Positions 1 through 8,718 of a stretch of DNA of 64,000 bases are shown one piece after another. Every line of letters starts with the position of its first letter. The first letter of the stretch is position 1. The stretch comes from Solwaraspora sp. WMMD406. Its GTDB lineage: Bacteria; Actinomycetota; Actinomycetes; Mycobacteriales; Micromonosporaceae. A program made the position numbers and the translations under genes. The stretch lies in the NCBI RefSeq assembly GCF_029626025.1, contig NZ_JARUBF010000001.1, positions 744,001-808,000 of the forward strand, in the 5' to 3' direction. The notes under the pieces are model-generated. The model ran no database searches and was not told the origin of the DNA. It was given only the letters and a program-made list of their open reading frames with translations.

Positions 1-378
1 GCCGGTCTTCTCCACCCCCCACCGCTGGGCGAGCGCCGCGACGATGCTCAGCCCCCGGCCGTTGAGCGCGTCGGCGGTCGCGGACCGTACCTGCGGAACG
101 CTGCCGGAACCGCCGTCGGTGACCTTGATCCGGACCGTGGCGCCGCGGTTGAGCGGAATCAGCTGGCAGGTGATCCGTACCATCCCGTCCGGCAGCGGTC
201 GGGCATGTCGGACAGCATTGCCTACCAACTCCGCGACCACCGCCATCACATCGGACAGCAAGGTGGGCCGAACCCGGTTGGCCAGCGCCGTGGCCAGTTT
301 GTGTCGGGCAAGCCGTGCGCCGCTGACGTGGTGCGGCACCAGAACGCTCCATGTTCGTCCGGCCAGAACCACGGTCAC
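1..378 (-). CDS. GHKL-fold ATP-binding protein (anti-sigma/RsbW-like), 3' end outside window
   Basis: Partial gene, cut by the left edge. From a GTG at 378 the product reads as a small histidine-kinase-type ATPase: an N-box region (MAVVAELVGNAVRHARP) followed by a G1-like stretch (VTDGGSGSVP) and a G2-like GRGLSIVAALA. This is the layout of stand-alone HATPase_c_2 proteins that act as anti-sigma factors or serine kinases in actinobacteria. The GTG is chosen because GAGAGGAGG lies just upstream, and the start falls 12 bp after the stop of the histidine kinase upstream, so the two are probably co-transcribed. A GTG two codons further in is possible. The partner sigma factor or anti-anti-sigma factor is not visible. 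Confidence 0.8.
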   Translation of the reverse strand, partial: MTVVLAGRTWSVLVPHHVSGARLARHKLATALANRVRPTLLSDVMAVVAELVGNAVRHARPLPDGMVRITCQLIPLNRGATVRIKVTDGGSGSVPQVRSATADALNGRGLSIVAALAQRWGVEKTG

Positions 379-390
379 CCCCGCCTCCTC

Positions 391-1851
391 TCACCCGCGG
401 GGTAGCCGTACCTCCGCGACCGTTCCCCCGCCGGCTCGTGGCCGTAGGGACACCCATCCGTGCTGTCGCTCGATGATCTGCCGGACCAGGTAGAGCCCGA
501 GACCCGCGCCCGGGTAGCGACGCTGGTCGCCGGATTCGCCCTGCCAGAACCGGTCGAACGCTCGTTCCACGTGCTCAGGACGTACCCCGATGCCCCGATC
601 ACTAATCCGGAACACGACGGTGCGTTGGTCGGACGCGGCGGTCAACTCCACCGGCGTATCGGCCGGTGAGTACTTGTCCGCGTTGGTGGCCAATTCGGTC
701 AGTACGGTCGCCAGGCTGCCCCGGTCACCGAAGGCTTTGGGCAGATCCGTCGGCAGGTCGATGGTGAGCCGGCGGCGCAGGTCGGCTGGCAACGTGGCGG
801 CCGCCGCCCGCAGCGTCTCCACCAGATCGAACGGGGCGGCGGGGGTGCCGCTCACCGGCCCGGCGTCGTTGGCGGCGGACAGCAGCCGGTCGACCAGCCG
901 AGCCAACTCGGTCGCCCGTTGACCCAGCACCCGGGCGGCTTCCCGGCGCTCCTGGTCGCCGAGCGAGTCCCAGTGCTCGCTCAGCGTCTCCGCGTACCCC
1001 TTGATGACGGTGACCGGCGTGCGCAGCTCGTGGCTGGTGACCGCGATGAACAGATCGACGTCGTGGTCCCGGCGATGCTGGTCGGTGATGTCGCGGAAGG
1101 TCACGACCCGCGATTCCACGAAACCTGGGAGCTCGCCCGACGTGATCCGCAGCCAGCGGCTGTCGGTGAGCTGGTGGTCGATCACCTGACCGGGCGGCGG
1201 GACCGGAAAGGGGATCGGGCGGTGCAGGCACTGGGCCGCCGGCTCGCCGGTGAGCTGCTCGGCGGCCGGGTTCCACAGCCGTACGCAGCCCTCCTTGTCG
1301 ATGATGGCGAGCCCGTCGGCGAGCGCGGCGACCACCGGCCCGTCACCGTGCACCGGCAGGCCGGTCTGATCGCCGTAGATGTGGGCGATACAGGAGGAGA
1401 GGTAAGCGATTAGGGTGTGATGCTCGGCACTGGCCGTCCCGTCCCGGTCCGGGTAGTACGCGTGCAGACTTCCGATGAGCACGCCGCCGATCTCCGCCCG
1501 TGCGGTCAGCATCCGGTGCAGGCCACGTCCGGCGATCTGATCGGCCTGTTCCGCCGAGAGCGCCTGCACCGGAAACTCGACCGTACGGGGGCCGGCCAGC
1601 AGTCGGGCGTTCGCCGGATCGGAGAGCCGGATCGGACGGCCGATCGACCACTCCGCTTCACCAGAGGCGGCGATGATCCGGCCGTCGCGGGGCCCGTACT
1701 CGGCGAACGAGGTGCCGGCCGCGCCGAGGGCCCGCTGGGCCAGCCGGAGAAGGTGGTGCAGCACCGGCAGGCCGGAATCCCCACTGTTGATCATGTCGAG
1801 GACGACGGTGTGACCGGCGATCAGGCTGGGGTAGTCGGGACGTTCCGGCAT
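391..1851 (-). CDS. GAF-PAS sensor histidine kinase
   Basis: A 486-residue soluble sensor kinase. Residues about 25-160 look like a GAF-type sensory domain and 172-260 like a PAS domain (LAIIDKEGCVRLWNPAAEQL). The phospho-acceptor is His about 274 in VTSHELRTPVTVIKGYAETL. The ATPase domain has an N-box (LATNADKYS), G1 (DRGIGVRPEHVERAFDRF) and G2 (GAGLGLYLVRQII). No transmembrane segment is apparent, so the signal is probably cytoplasmic. No response regulator is adjacent; the GHKL protein immediately downstream is the only visible partner, suggesting a stress or sigma-factor signalling pair. The signal is unknown. Confidence 0.88.
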   Translation of the reverse strand: MPERPDYPSLIAGHTVVLDMINSGDSGLPVLHHLLRLAQRALGAAGTSFAEYGPRDGRIIAASGEAEWSIGRPIRLSDPANARLLAGPRTVEFPVQALSAEQADQIAGRGLHRMLTARAEIGGVLIGSLHAYYPDRDGTASAEHHTLIAYLSSCIAHIYGDQTGLPVHGDGPVVAALADGLAIIDKEGCVRLWNPAAEQLTGEPAAQCLHRPIPFPVPPPGQVIDHQLTDSRWLRITSGELPGFVESRVVTFRDITDQHRRDHDVDLFIAVTSHELRTPVTVIKGYAETLSEHWDSLGDQERREAARVLGQRATELARLVDRLLSAANDAGPVSGTPAAPFDLVETLRAAAATLPADLRRRLTIDLPTDLPKAFGDRGSLATVLTELATNADKYSPADTPVELTAASDQRTVVFRISDRGIGVRPEHVERAFDRFWQGESGDQRRYPGAGLGLYLVRQIIERQHGWVSLRPRAGGGTVAEVRLPRG

Positions 1852-1910
1852 GATCTGAGTCTGCCCGCTGGCGACCGATTTCGGCAGTGGCCGGTGCGCC
1901 GAGCGTCCGC

Positions 1911-1982
1911 CGCCATCCGATCACCGGCCGCCATCCGATCACCGGCCGCCATCCGATCACCGGCCGCCATCCGATCACCGGC
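1911..1982. repeat. Tandem repeat, 18 bp x 4
   Basis: Four perfect copies of CGCCATCCGATCACCGGC lie between the histidine kinase start and the rhodanese gene stop, i.e. in the upstream region of the kinase. The unit contains GATC and CCGG but is not itself a palindrome. No coding role is evident; it may be a polymorphic array or a repeated protein-binding site. Confidence 0.95.
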
Positions 1983-1997
1983 AGGCGGGACGGTCGG

Positions 1998-2333
1998 CTA
2001 TCGCACCAGCGGTGGCGCTCCGGTTTCGCTCGTCATCGGCCGCCCGGACGCCGCCCAGTCCTGCATGCCGCCGGCCAGGTTGCGGACGTTGTCCCAACCG
2101 TGCTGCGTCAGGTAGGCCACGACCTGCCCGGACCGGCCGCCGGAGCGGCACACGACCACCACGTCACCGTCCTGCGGGATCTCGGCGAGCCGCGCCGGAA
2201 CCTCCATCATCGGCAGATGGTGAGCACCGGGCGCGTGCCCGGCGACCCACTCGTCGGGCTCGCGGACGTCGAGTAGGTAGGCGTCGTCGCCGACGTCGGT
2301 TGCCTCGACCGTGGGGATCGGTGGTCCGTACAT
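1998..2333 (-). CDS. Single-domain rhodanese-like sulfurtransferase
   Basis: A 111-residue protein consisting of one rhodanese domain. It has the N-terminal LLDVREPDEW motif and an active-site loop CRSGGRSGQVV carrying the persulfide-forming cysteine near residue 73. The length is typical of GlpE/PspE-like single-domain enzymes, which move sulfane sulfur from thiosulfate or polysulfide to a thiol acceptor. It stands alone between a repeat array and the LCP genes; the physiological acceptor is unknown. Confidence 0.9.
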   Translation of the reverse strand: MYGPPIPTVEATDVGDDAYLLDVREPDEWVAGHAPGAHHLPMMEVPARLAEIPQDGDVVVVCRSGGRSGQVVAYLTQHGWDNVRNLAGGMQDWAASGRPMTSETGAPPLVR

Positions 2334-2352
2334 GGGTCCAGCCTATTGCCGG

Positions 2353-3564
2353 CTACTGCTGTCCGGCGAGTACGGTCGGGTTGGCGAGGATGAACTCGGC
2401 GAGGTTGTCGTCCTTCACGGCCCGGAACATGTCCCGGCTGAGCTCGTCGAGTTCTTCCCGACCCTGGCCGTTGCCGTTGAAGCTACCGCCGTTGGTCCGC
2501 AACATGACGAGGTCGTTGGCGGCCACCCCGCGCAGGGTGAAGACGAAGTCGGCGACCGGAACTCCGCCGGTGTCCAGCACGAACGCCTTACCGGCGGCCT
2601 CCATCAGCTCACGCAGCTTCAGCGGGTTGGTCATCACGCCGTCGGCCATGGCCTTCTTGGCCATCCCCTTGAGCAGCTTCTGCTGGTTCTTCTGCCGGTC
2701 GTAGTCACCGTTTTCCAGCCCGTACCGCTGCCGGGAGAAGTCCAGCGCCTCCCAGCCTTCCATCTGGCGGCAGCCCTTCTCGTGCACCACCTGCTGCTTG
2801 TCCCCACTGACCTTGTCGGCGTCGCTGTTCCACATGGGCTTGCCGTCGACCAGGGTCATGTGGGCCGACGGGGTGTCCGCGTCGACGCAGATCGGGATGC
2901 TGCCGAGGCTGTCGATGACCGCCCGGAAGCCGCTGAAGTTGATGATCGCGGCCCCGTCGAAGCTGATCCCGGTCATGCCCTTGATGGTCTCGGCCATCAG
3001 TTGGGCTCCCCCGGCGTGACCGGCACCGTTCTGTGCGCCGTGAAAGAACGCCTCGGTGGCCTTGGCGGTGCCGCCGCTGAAGCCGCTGGCCGGGAAGGCC
3101 GGCACCTGGACCTCGGTGTCCCTGGGGATCGAGATCAGGTACGCCTGGTCGTGGGTGGCCGGGATGTGCAGGATGATGATCGTGTCGGCCCGGGTGTCGG
3201 ACTCCGCCCAGCTGCCGCGGTGGTCGATGCCGAGCAGCAGCAGGTCGATCGGGCCTTCGAGGCTGTCACCGCCCTCGGCGTCGGTCTTGCCGGCCACGCC
3301 GAGCAGGTTCGCCTGATCGATGTTGCCGGTGGCCTGGTCGATCAACCATTTGCTGCCGACGATCGTGGTGCCGCTGAGCATCATCAGCACGGCGCCCATG
3401 ATCACCATCGCCCGGGCCCAGCCCGGGTCCTTGCGGCGAGTCCGCTTGCTGGCCGGTCCGCTGGAACGGCCGCGACCACCTGGCCGCCGTCCGGATCCGC
3501 CGCGAGCCGCGTGCGGGTTCGCCGACTCGATCGACGTCGTGCGTCGGCGGGTCTGAACCGGCAT
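2353..3564 (-). CDS. LytR-CpsA-Psr (LCP) family protein
   Basis: A 403-residue membrane-anchored enzyme. It has a basic cytoplasmic N-terminus rich in Arg, Ser and Gly, a single transmembrane segment near residues 52-72 (AMVIMGAVLMMLSGTTIVGS), then an extracytoplasmic LCP domain with LLLLGIDHRG, the SDTRADTIIILHIP core and ISIPRDTEV. LCP proteins transfer undecaprenyl-linked glycopolymers to peptidoglycan or, in mycolate-containing relatives, arabinogalactan. The ATG at 3564 is preceded by CAGGAG. A second LCP gene lies upstream on the same strand, separated by 129 bp that carry a likely separate promoter. Confidence 0.9.
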   Translation of the reverse strand: MPVQTRRRTTSIESANPHAARGGSGRRPGGRGRSSGPASKRTRRKDPGWARAMVIMGAVLMMLSGTTIVGSKWLIDQATGNIDQANLLGVAGKTDAEGGDSLEGPIDLLLLGIDHRGSWAESDTRADTIIILHIPATHDQAYLISIPRDTEVQVPAFPASGFSGGTAKATEAFFHGAQNGAGHAGGAQLMAETIKGMTGISFDGAAIINFSGFRAVIDSLGSIPICVDADTPSAHMTLVDGKPMWNSDADKVSGDKQQVVHEKGCRQMEGWEALDFSRQRYGLENGDYDRQKNQQKLLKGMAKKAMADGVMTNPLKLRELMEAAGKAFVLDTGGVPVADFVFTLRGVAANDLVMLRTNGGSFNGNGQGREELDELSRDMFRAVKDDNLAEFILANPTVLAGQQ

Positions 3565-3599
3565 GCCTGCTCCTGGGGGCGTGACAATAAGGCGTGCCC

Positions 3600-3605
3600 A
3601 CTATA
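3600..3605 (-). promoter_or_regulatory. Candidate -10 element (TATAGT) for the downstream LCP gene
   Basis: On the minus strand TATAGT lies 36 bp before the ATG at 3564, within a locally AT-richer stretch between the two LCP genes. No good -35 hexamer is apparent at 16-18 bp. Seen by eye only. Confidence 0.4.
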
Positions 3606-3693
3606 CGGACCTTCGATGGATTATGCGATGCCGCCGGGGTTTCGGATGTGTATCGGCTCGCGGTGGTCACTCAGCGGGAAGGAAGTACGTCAG

Positions 3694-5070
3694 TCAGTCA
3701 CCGGCACCCGGGCTCGGTGTCACATTGGCCTGCACCCACGCGGTCATCTGATCCGCCGCGATCGCCTGGTACATGGACAGCGCCTTCTCCCGGTCGGACA
3801 CGACCACCGACTCTCCGTTGATCGTCTCGCTCCCGTTGTGCGGGCTGGTCATGAAGTGCAGGTTCTCGCCCCGCAGCTTGCGGAACTGGATCGCCATGTC
3901 CACCAACGAGAAGTCCTCGTCGACGGTGACCGCCTTGGTCGTTGCCTTGAGAAACGAGTTGAGCTTGGCGGGGTTCGACAATGTGCCAGAGCTCACAGCC
4001 TTGTCCATCAGCGCGCGGAGGAACTCCTGCTGGTGGCGCATGCGGGCGAAGTCACCGTCCGGGAACTGCTTGCGCTGCCGGATCCAGTCCAGCGCTTCCT
4101 CGCCATTCATGTGGTTGACGCCCGCGCTGAATTGCCGGAACGGTTTGTGGATCGAGGTCGTGTCCTGCTCGACGGTGAGATCGACGCCACCGAGCGCATC
4201 GGTCACCTCGACGAATCCGCCAAAATCGATGGCCATGACATGATTGATCCGGACATCGGTGAAGCATTCGACCGTCCGTACCGCCAGCGGCATGCCGCCG
4301 AAAGCGAACGCGGCGTTGACCTTCGCCCGCTGCCCGGTCTCGCACCCGGCCGACGCGTCGGCCGGGATCGGTACGTACAGGTCACGCGGAATGGAGACCA
4401 GGTACGCGCGATCGTGCGTCGACGGAATGTGCATCAGGATGATGGTGTCCGCCCGCCACTTCCCCGCCTGGTCCAGCGGCGCGTCCGGATCCCGAGAGTC
4501 CGTGCCGATCATCAGGATGTTGAGCGCGCCGTCGACCGAATTCGGCGGCCGACCCTCGGTGATCGCCGAGAAGGGGTCCGTACGGCCGAGATCCTGGTCG
4601 AGTCCTCGGGCGTACGCCCACAGCCCACCGCCAGCCAGCAGCGCCAGCACCAGCAGCGCCGCCACACCGACCAGCGCGATCCGGCCCCACCGGGGGCGGA
4701 CCCGACGGGGCGACCGACCGTACTCGCCGCCGCCCGTGCCGTAACCACCGGGACCGCGCCCACCCGGGCCACCCGGGCCGCCCGCCGTCCGGTAACCGCC
4801 AGCGGCCGCTGCCCGGCCCGCGCGGTACCGACCGCTGGCCGCCCCTGCGGATTCGTGCGGGTGCCCGCTCACGCCGTGCCCGCTCACGCCGTGCCCGCCC
4901 GGACGTCCGCTCGGTCCGTAGCCGCCCTGATCCCCGGCCGATCCGGGTACCCGGGCCCGACCGGCGGACGAGCCGACCGACGAGCCGTCGGACCGGCGCT
5001 GCGCGGGGCGACCCTGGCCGAACACCGAGCCGTCGGCGGGGCGTGCACCGTAGGGGCTGCTGAGTGACAT
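3694..5070 (-). CDS. LytR-CpsA-Psr (LCP) family protein with Gly-rich cytoplasmic head
   Basis: A 458-residue LCP protein. The first ~125 residues are a low-complexity Gly/Pro/Arg head containing a short repeat (GHGVSGHGVSG, from a 15-bp DNA duplication at 4863-4892). A transmembrane helix follows (IALVGVAALLVLALLAGG), then the LCP domain with ILMIGTDSRD, WRADTIILMHIPS and VSIPRDLYVPIP. Compared with its neighbour it has a longer head and a disulfide-capable CETGQ...CF pair. It probably attaches a wall polymer to peptidoglycan. The upstream nucleotide-sugar epimerase on the same strand fits a wall-glycan role. Confidence 0.9.
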   Translation of the reverse strand: MSLSSPYGARPADGSVFGQGRPAQRRSDGSSVGSSAGRARVPGSAGDQGGYGPSGRPGGHGVSGHGVSGHPHESAGAASGRYRAGRAAAAGGYRTAGGPGGPGGRGPGGYGTGGGEYGRSPRRVRPRWGRIALVGVAALLVLALLAGGGLWAYARGLDQDLGRTDPFSAITEGRPPNSVDGALNILMIGTDSRDPDAPLDQAGKWRADTIILMHIPSTHDRAYLVSIPRDLYVPIPADASAGCETGQRAKVNAAFAFGGMPLAVRTVECFTDVRINHVMAIDFGGFVEVTDALGGVDLTVEQDTTSIHKPFRQFSAGVNHMNGEEALDWIRQRKQFPDGDFARMRHQQEFLRALMDKAVSSGTLSNPAKLNSFLKATTKAVTVDEDFSLVDMAIQFRKLRGENLHFMTSPHNGSETINGESVVVSDREKALSMYQAIAADQMTAWVQANVTPSPGAGD

Positions 5071-5180
5071 GCCTCCAGCGTACGTATCGCGCGCTCGTGG
5101 ACCACAGCGTCGGCGCGCCGGTTGGCCCGATCCGGGGAGACGCGGATTCGGCCAGCCCGGCCGTCGGATCAGCCCGGCCC

Positions 5181-5196
5181 GCAGACTCAGGTCTGC
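5181..5196. other. Small inverted repeat downstream of the epimerase
   Basis: GCAGAC-TCAG-GTCTGC, a perfect 6-bp stem with a 4-nt loop, lies between the epimerase stop (5205) and the LCP start (5070). There is no T tract, so it is at best a weak terminator or attenuator. Confidence 0.3.
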
Positions 5197-5204
5197 CCGC
5201 AGGC

Positions 5205-6191
5205 TCAGCCCGGCCCGCCGAGCCGATGCCGGAAGTAGGCGATGGTGCGGCGCAACCCGTCCTCGGGTCCGACGGTGGGGTGATAGCCCAGCCGGGTCCG
5301 GGCTAGGGTCAGATCGGGTCGGCGCATCTCCGGGTCGTCCGAGGACCGGGTCACGAAGTCGATCGTCGAGGAACTGCCCACCAGGTCGATGACCAACTGG
5401 GCGAGGTCGCGCATGGAGAGCTCGTGCTCGGTGCCACAGTTGATCGGCCCGGTCTCGGTCGAATCGAGCAACGCGACGATCCCGGTGACCAGATCCTCGA
5501 CGTAACAGATGGACCGGGTCTGCGCCCCGGTACCGTGCACGGTGATCGGCTCACCACGCAGCGCCTGGCTGATGAAGGTGGGAACGGCGCGACCGTCGTC
5601 CGGCCGCATCCGGGGCCCGTACGTGTTGAAGATCCGGACGATGCCGGCGTCGAGCGCCCGGTAGCGGTGATAGGCCATCGTCGCGGACTCGGAGAACCGC
5701 TTGCCTTCGTCGTAGACGCTCCGGACACCGATCGGATTGACGTTGCCCCAATAGCTCTCCGGCTGCGGATGCACCAACGGATCGCCGTACGCCTCCGAGG
5801 TGGAGGCCATGATGAACCGGGCCTGGTCGGCCACCGCGCGATCCAGCAGGTGCAGCGTCCCCAGCGAGCCGACCCGCAGGATCTCGATCGGCAGCCCGGC
5901 GAAGTCCGTCGGACTGGCCGGTGACGCCAGGTGCATGACCGCGTCGAACCGCTGCTGGATGGCCGGGTGGTGATGTGGCAAGCCGTCGGAGACATCCGCC
6001 TCGACCAACGTGAAGCGCGACTCGTCGGACAAATGAGCCACGTTCTCCTTCGACCCGGTGACGAAGTTGTCCACCGCCACCACCGCGCAACCGCGCGCTA
6101 CCAGCCGGTCGACCAGGTGGGAGCCGACGAATCCCGCACCACCGGTGACCAGCACGCGGTGACCGTCGCCGAATCGGGGAACAGGCAGCAT
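5205..6191 (-). CDS. NAD-dependent nucleotide-sugar epimerase/dehydratase (extended SDR)
   Basis: About 328 residues. A Rossmann glycine motif (RVLVTGGAGFVGSHLVDRL) is followed by VDNFVTGSKENV, MHLASPASP and the STSEAYG region, with the catalytic pair Y-x3-K in VYDEGKRFSE. This pattern is typical of UDP-glucuronate decarboxylase / dTDP-glucose 4,6-dehydratase-like enzymes; the exact sugar cannot be fixed by eye. The ATG at 6191 is preferred over a longer in-frame start at 6257 because the extra 22 residues are not domain-like. There is no Shine-Dalgarno, and a TAGGCT -10-like hexamer lies 7 nt before the ATG, suggesting a leaderless mRNA. It probably supplies a precursor for wall polymers handled by the adjacent LCP proteins. 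Confidence 0.87.
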   Translation of the reverse strand: MLPVPRFGDGHRVLVTGGAGFVGSHLVDRLVARGCAVVAVDNFVTGSKENVAHLSDESRFTLVEADVSDGLPHHHPAIQQRFDAVMHLASPASPTDFAGLPIEILRVGSLGTLHLLDRAVADQARFIMASTSEAYGDPLVHPQPESYWGNVNPIGVRSVYDEGKRFSESATMAYHRYRALDAGIVRIFNTYGPRMRPDDGRAVPTFISQALRGEPITVHGTGAQTRSICYVEDLVTGIVALLDSTETGPINCGTEHELSMRDLAQLVIDLVGSSSTIDFVTRSSDDPEMRRPDLTLARTRLGYHPTVGPEDGLRRTIAYFRHRLGGPG

Positions 6192-6198
6192 GTCACTG

Positions 6199-6204
6199 AG
6201 CCTA
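6199..6204 (-). promoter_or_regulatory. Candidate -10 (TAGGCT) for a leaderless epimerase transcript
   Basis: On the minus strand TAGGCT lies 7 nt before the ATG at 6191 and no ribosome-binding site is present, the arrangement expected when transcription starts at the initiation codon. No convincing -35 is seen. Confidence 0.45.
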
Positions 6205-6352
6205 GTGGTAGGGAGGTACCTGGACTGCGGTTGCCACCCGGGTACGGCATGCTCCACACCACTCGGTGTGTGTCCCGTCGCGTCCCGTACGGCGCTGTTC
6301 GTGGGGCGGTCGCCGTCGGCCGCGCCCGGGTGTCTGCCGTGCCGCGCCGGGA

Positions 6353-6943
6353 TCAGCCGAGCTCCCGGTACCGCCCCCGGTAGTGGATCAGCGGAGCGTC
6401 AGTGCCGTCGCCAATCGAGATTTGCTCCACGGTCGCCTCGACCAACATCCCCCAGCCGTACGGCCGGACGACGTCCACCCGGGCACCGGCCCACGCCGCC
6501 GCTACCGGCAGCACCGGACCGTACTCGGTGATCTGCCAGTCGATCCCCGCGAACAGGCCGCCCGGGGCCGGCATCAGTCCGGCGAAGCGGTCGGCCAGCT
6601 GCCGGTGGCCCGGACCGAGTGGCGCCACCGCGAACCGACCCGACTCCTCGATCACCTCCAGCAACTGCGACTCCCCGTCCAGCAGGCCGAGTAGCCGTGG
6701 CGGGTCGCCGTCCGCGAGCACCGTCGAGGAGACGGTGAGGCCGGCCGGCGGCGCGACCGCGCCATTCGGCTCGTTGGTGCCGGCGGCCTGGTCCGGCCGG
6801 CCGCCGCCAGCGGTCCAGAGGGTGACCGCGGTGGCCAGCCGGCCCCGGAGTCGACGTGCGGGCGAACGTTCCTGCTCTGGGGTGGCAAACGGGTCGCTGT
6901 GGTGGATCTCGGCGCCGGGCTCGGGATGATTCACGTGAAACAT
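6353..6943 (-). CDS. Flavin reductase-like (FMN-binding split-barrel) protein
   Basis: A 196-residue protein resembling flavin reductase-domain oxidoreductases: an early PAGLTVSSTVLADGDPPRL segment, a central LGPGHRQLADRFAG motif and the C-terminal LIHYRGRYRELG ending common in this family. Such proteins bind FMN and either reduce flavin for a monooxygenase or act as pyridoxamine-oxidase-fold enzymes. No monooxygenase partner is adjacent. The first codons overlap a near-consensus parS sequence (6927-6942), so the DNA there may be constrained by chromosome segregation as well as coding. Confidence 0.75.
   Translation of the reverse strand: MFHVNHPEPGAEIHHSDPFATPEQERSPARRLRGRLATAVTLWTAGGGRPDQAAGTNEPNGAVAPPAGLTVSSTVLADGDPPRLLGLLDGESQLLEVIEESGRFAVAPLGPGHRQLADRFAGLMPAPGGLFAGIDWQITEYGPVLPVAAAWAGARVDVVRPYGWGMLVEATVEQISIGDGTDAPLIHYRGRYRELG
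6927..6942 (+). promoter_or_regulatory. Near-consensus parS (ParB-binding) site
   Basis: TGATTCACGTGAAACA differs at one position from the widely conserved bacterial parS sequence TGTTTCACGTGAAACA. It overlaps the start codon of the flavin reductase-like gene. parS sites cluster near the replication origin and load the ParB partition complex, so the window may lie in the origin-proximal part of the chromosome (inference). Confidence 0.6.
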
Positions 6944-6984
6944 AGTGCCCGAGGACAGACGGTTGTCGGATTGGCTGGCGGTGG

Positions 6985-8718
6985 CTAGCGGCGCGGCGTC
7001 ACTGTCGCCAGCAGCTCCGGCATCCGCCTGTCGAGCAGGTCCCCGGTGATGTGCAGGCCGAGCAGCGCCGCGCCGAAGCCGTACCCGACACCGACCGGCA
7101 GCGCCAGCCAGCGCCAGACGTCACCGAGCAGTGCGGTCGCCACCACCATCGGCACCGCCGCCGCTGCCGCCGCGATCATCGAGGCGAACACGAGAAGGCT
7201 CTTGGCCATCCCCGCACCAGTGTTGAGCGCGAACGGGTTGGACGTCTCCGGTAGCGAGTACGCGCCGATCACCGAGACGATCAGGTTCACCGCCAGACCG
7301 GTGCCGTACGCGGCGAACAGCGTCCCGGCCGCTACCGTGATCCAGCCCGGCCGGCCGAGGAACAGCCCGAGCGCCACCGAGATCACCGCCAGCATCGGCA
7401 CGATGTAAATGGAGAACCCGACCAACCGGGCCCGCAACTCCAGCCGCCCGGGTACCCCGGCGACGACGTTGGCCGCGTACGCGCTGCCGTCGAAACCGAA
7501 CTGGTTGGCCAGGGTCGCGGCGGCCAGTGCCCCGACGAAGAGCATGGAGAGGCCGAGAGTGGTCGCCGAACCGGACGCCCCGGTGGAGACCTCGACCCCG
7601 GATCCGCCGGCGACCATGCTCGCCGTACCGACGTTGAGGATCACCGGCACGAACACGCCGACCACCGCGGTGGTGATCAGGTTGGCCCGTCGGCGCATGT
7701 CCCGCCACCAGTAAAGCGTCTCCCGGGCGACCAGGGCGCCGTAGCGGTCCCGACCGAGCCAGCGCAGCGGCCGGGGAAACAGTTGGGAGACCGGCGCACC
7801 CAGTTCGCCACGTTCCGCCTTCGCCGGTCCGCTGTTCGCGGTGCCGACCATCGCCGACTCCAGCGACCGGGACCACCACCAGAGCAGTCCGGCGATGGTG
7901 GCGGCGGTGATCGCCAGCTTCAGCGGTACGGCCCAGATCCGTCCCTCGACGACGTCGACGCCGAGACTGTACGGCGCGGCCAGCGGCGTCCACCCGACGA
8001 TCTCGGCCAGCTGCGCCAGCCGACCCCAGTCCGCGCCCTCCAGCCGGCCGATGACCAGCAGCTGCAGGGGGCCGATCAGCGCGGCCAGGACGGCCAGTAG
8101 CACCGCGGCCAGGTCGCGGACCCGCCGCGAGCGGAGCATGCCGGCGAACGCGCTGGTGATCGCCCGGCTGGCCGCCACGCCGAGGACAAGCCCGGCGGAG
8201 ACCCCCACCAGCTGGACAGCGCCGGCCAGCACACCGCCCAGTACCGTCGCCGACACCACCAGGCCCAACGTCGCCAGTAGCACGGCGGCGGTCGGCACTC
8301 CGACCAGCGCGGCGGCCAGCAGTCCGGTGACCAGGGTCCGGCGGCCGATCGGCAGCAGCGCGAAGCGGGCCGGGTCGAGGGTTTCGTCGACGCCGAAGAA
8401 CACCAGCGGAAGCAGCAGCCAGCCGAGCACCAGCAGCCCGCCACCGAATCCGCTGACCAGCACGAAGCCCTGTTCGCTGCCGACGAAGCCGGGTGCGGCG
8501 GAGATGAGGAAACCGTTGGCGGCCAGCCACAGGCCGGCGATGATGCCGCCGACGTACATAGTGATCCGCCAGCCCTGGCCGCGCAGGTTGTTGCCCATCA
8601 CCCGCAACTTGAGCCGGACGAAATGCCGCGCGGACACCGGCCGTCCGGACACTGACGGCACTGCGGCCGGCGCCGCAGACGGCGCCGACGGTCCTGCCGG
8701 GTGCGGACTCACAGCCAT
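6985..8718 (-). CDS. ABC-2 type exporter permease
   Basis: A 577-residue integral membrane protein with about a dozen hydrophobic segments, such as ITMYVGGIIAGLWLAANGFL, ATLGLVVSATVLGGVLAGAV and LLVFASMIAAAAAAVPMVV. The N-terminal 25 residues are Ala/Pro/Ser-rich and probably cytoplasmic. It overlaps the ATPase gene upstream by 10 bp, so the two form one ABC exporter. The substrate is unknown; related pairs in actinobacteria export lipids, antibiotics or peptides. Confidence 0.88.
   Translation of the reverse strand: MAVSPHPAGPSAPSAAPAAVPSVSGRPVSARHFVRLKLRVMGNNLRGQGWRITMYVGGIIAGLWLAANGFLISAAPGFVGSEQGFVLVSGFGGGLLVLGWLLLPLVFFGVDETLDPARFALLPIGRRTLVTGLLAAALVGVPTAAVLLATLGLVVSATVLGGVLAGAVQLVGVSAGLVLGVAASRAITSAFAGMLRSRRVRDLAAVLLAVLAALIGPLQLLVIGRLEGADWGRLAQLAEIVGWTPLAAPYSLGVDVVEGRIWAVPLKLAITAATIAGLLWWWSRSLESAMVGTANSGPAKAERGELGAPVSQLFPRPLRWLGRDRYGALVARETLYWWRDMRRRANLITTAVVGVFVPVILNVGTASMVAGGSGVEVSTGASGSATTLGLSMLFVGALAAATLANQFGFDGSAYAANVVAGVPGRLELRARLVGFSIYIVPMLAVISVALGLFLGRPGWITVAAGTLFAAYGTGLAVNLIVSVIGAYSLPETSNPFALNTGAGMAKSLLVFASMIAAAAAAVPMVVATALLGDVWRWLALPVGVGYGFGAALLGLHITGDLLDRRMPELLATVTPRR

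Noticed and set aside
2311-5067. A 918-codon open frame on the plus strand opposite the two LCP genes
   Set aside because: Its translation is Val/Gly/Arg/Asp-rich without any domain, while the minus strand encodes two complete LCP proteins. Long antisense frames are expected at this GC content.
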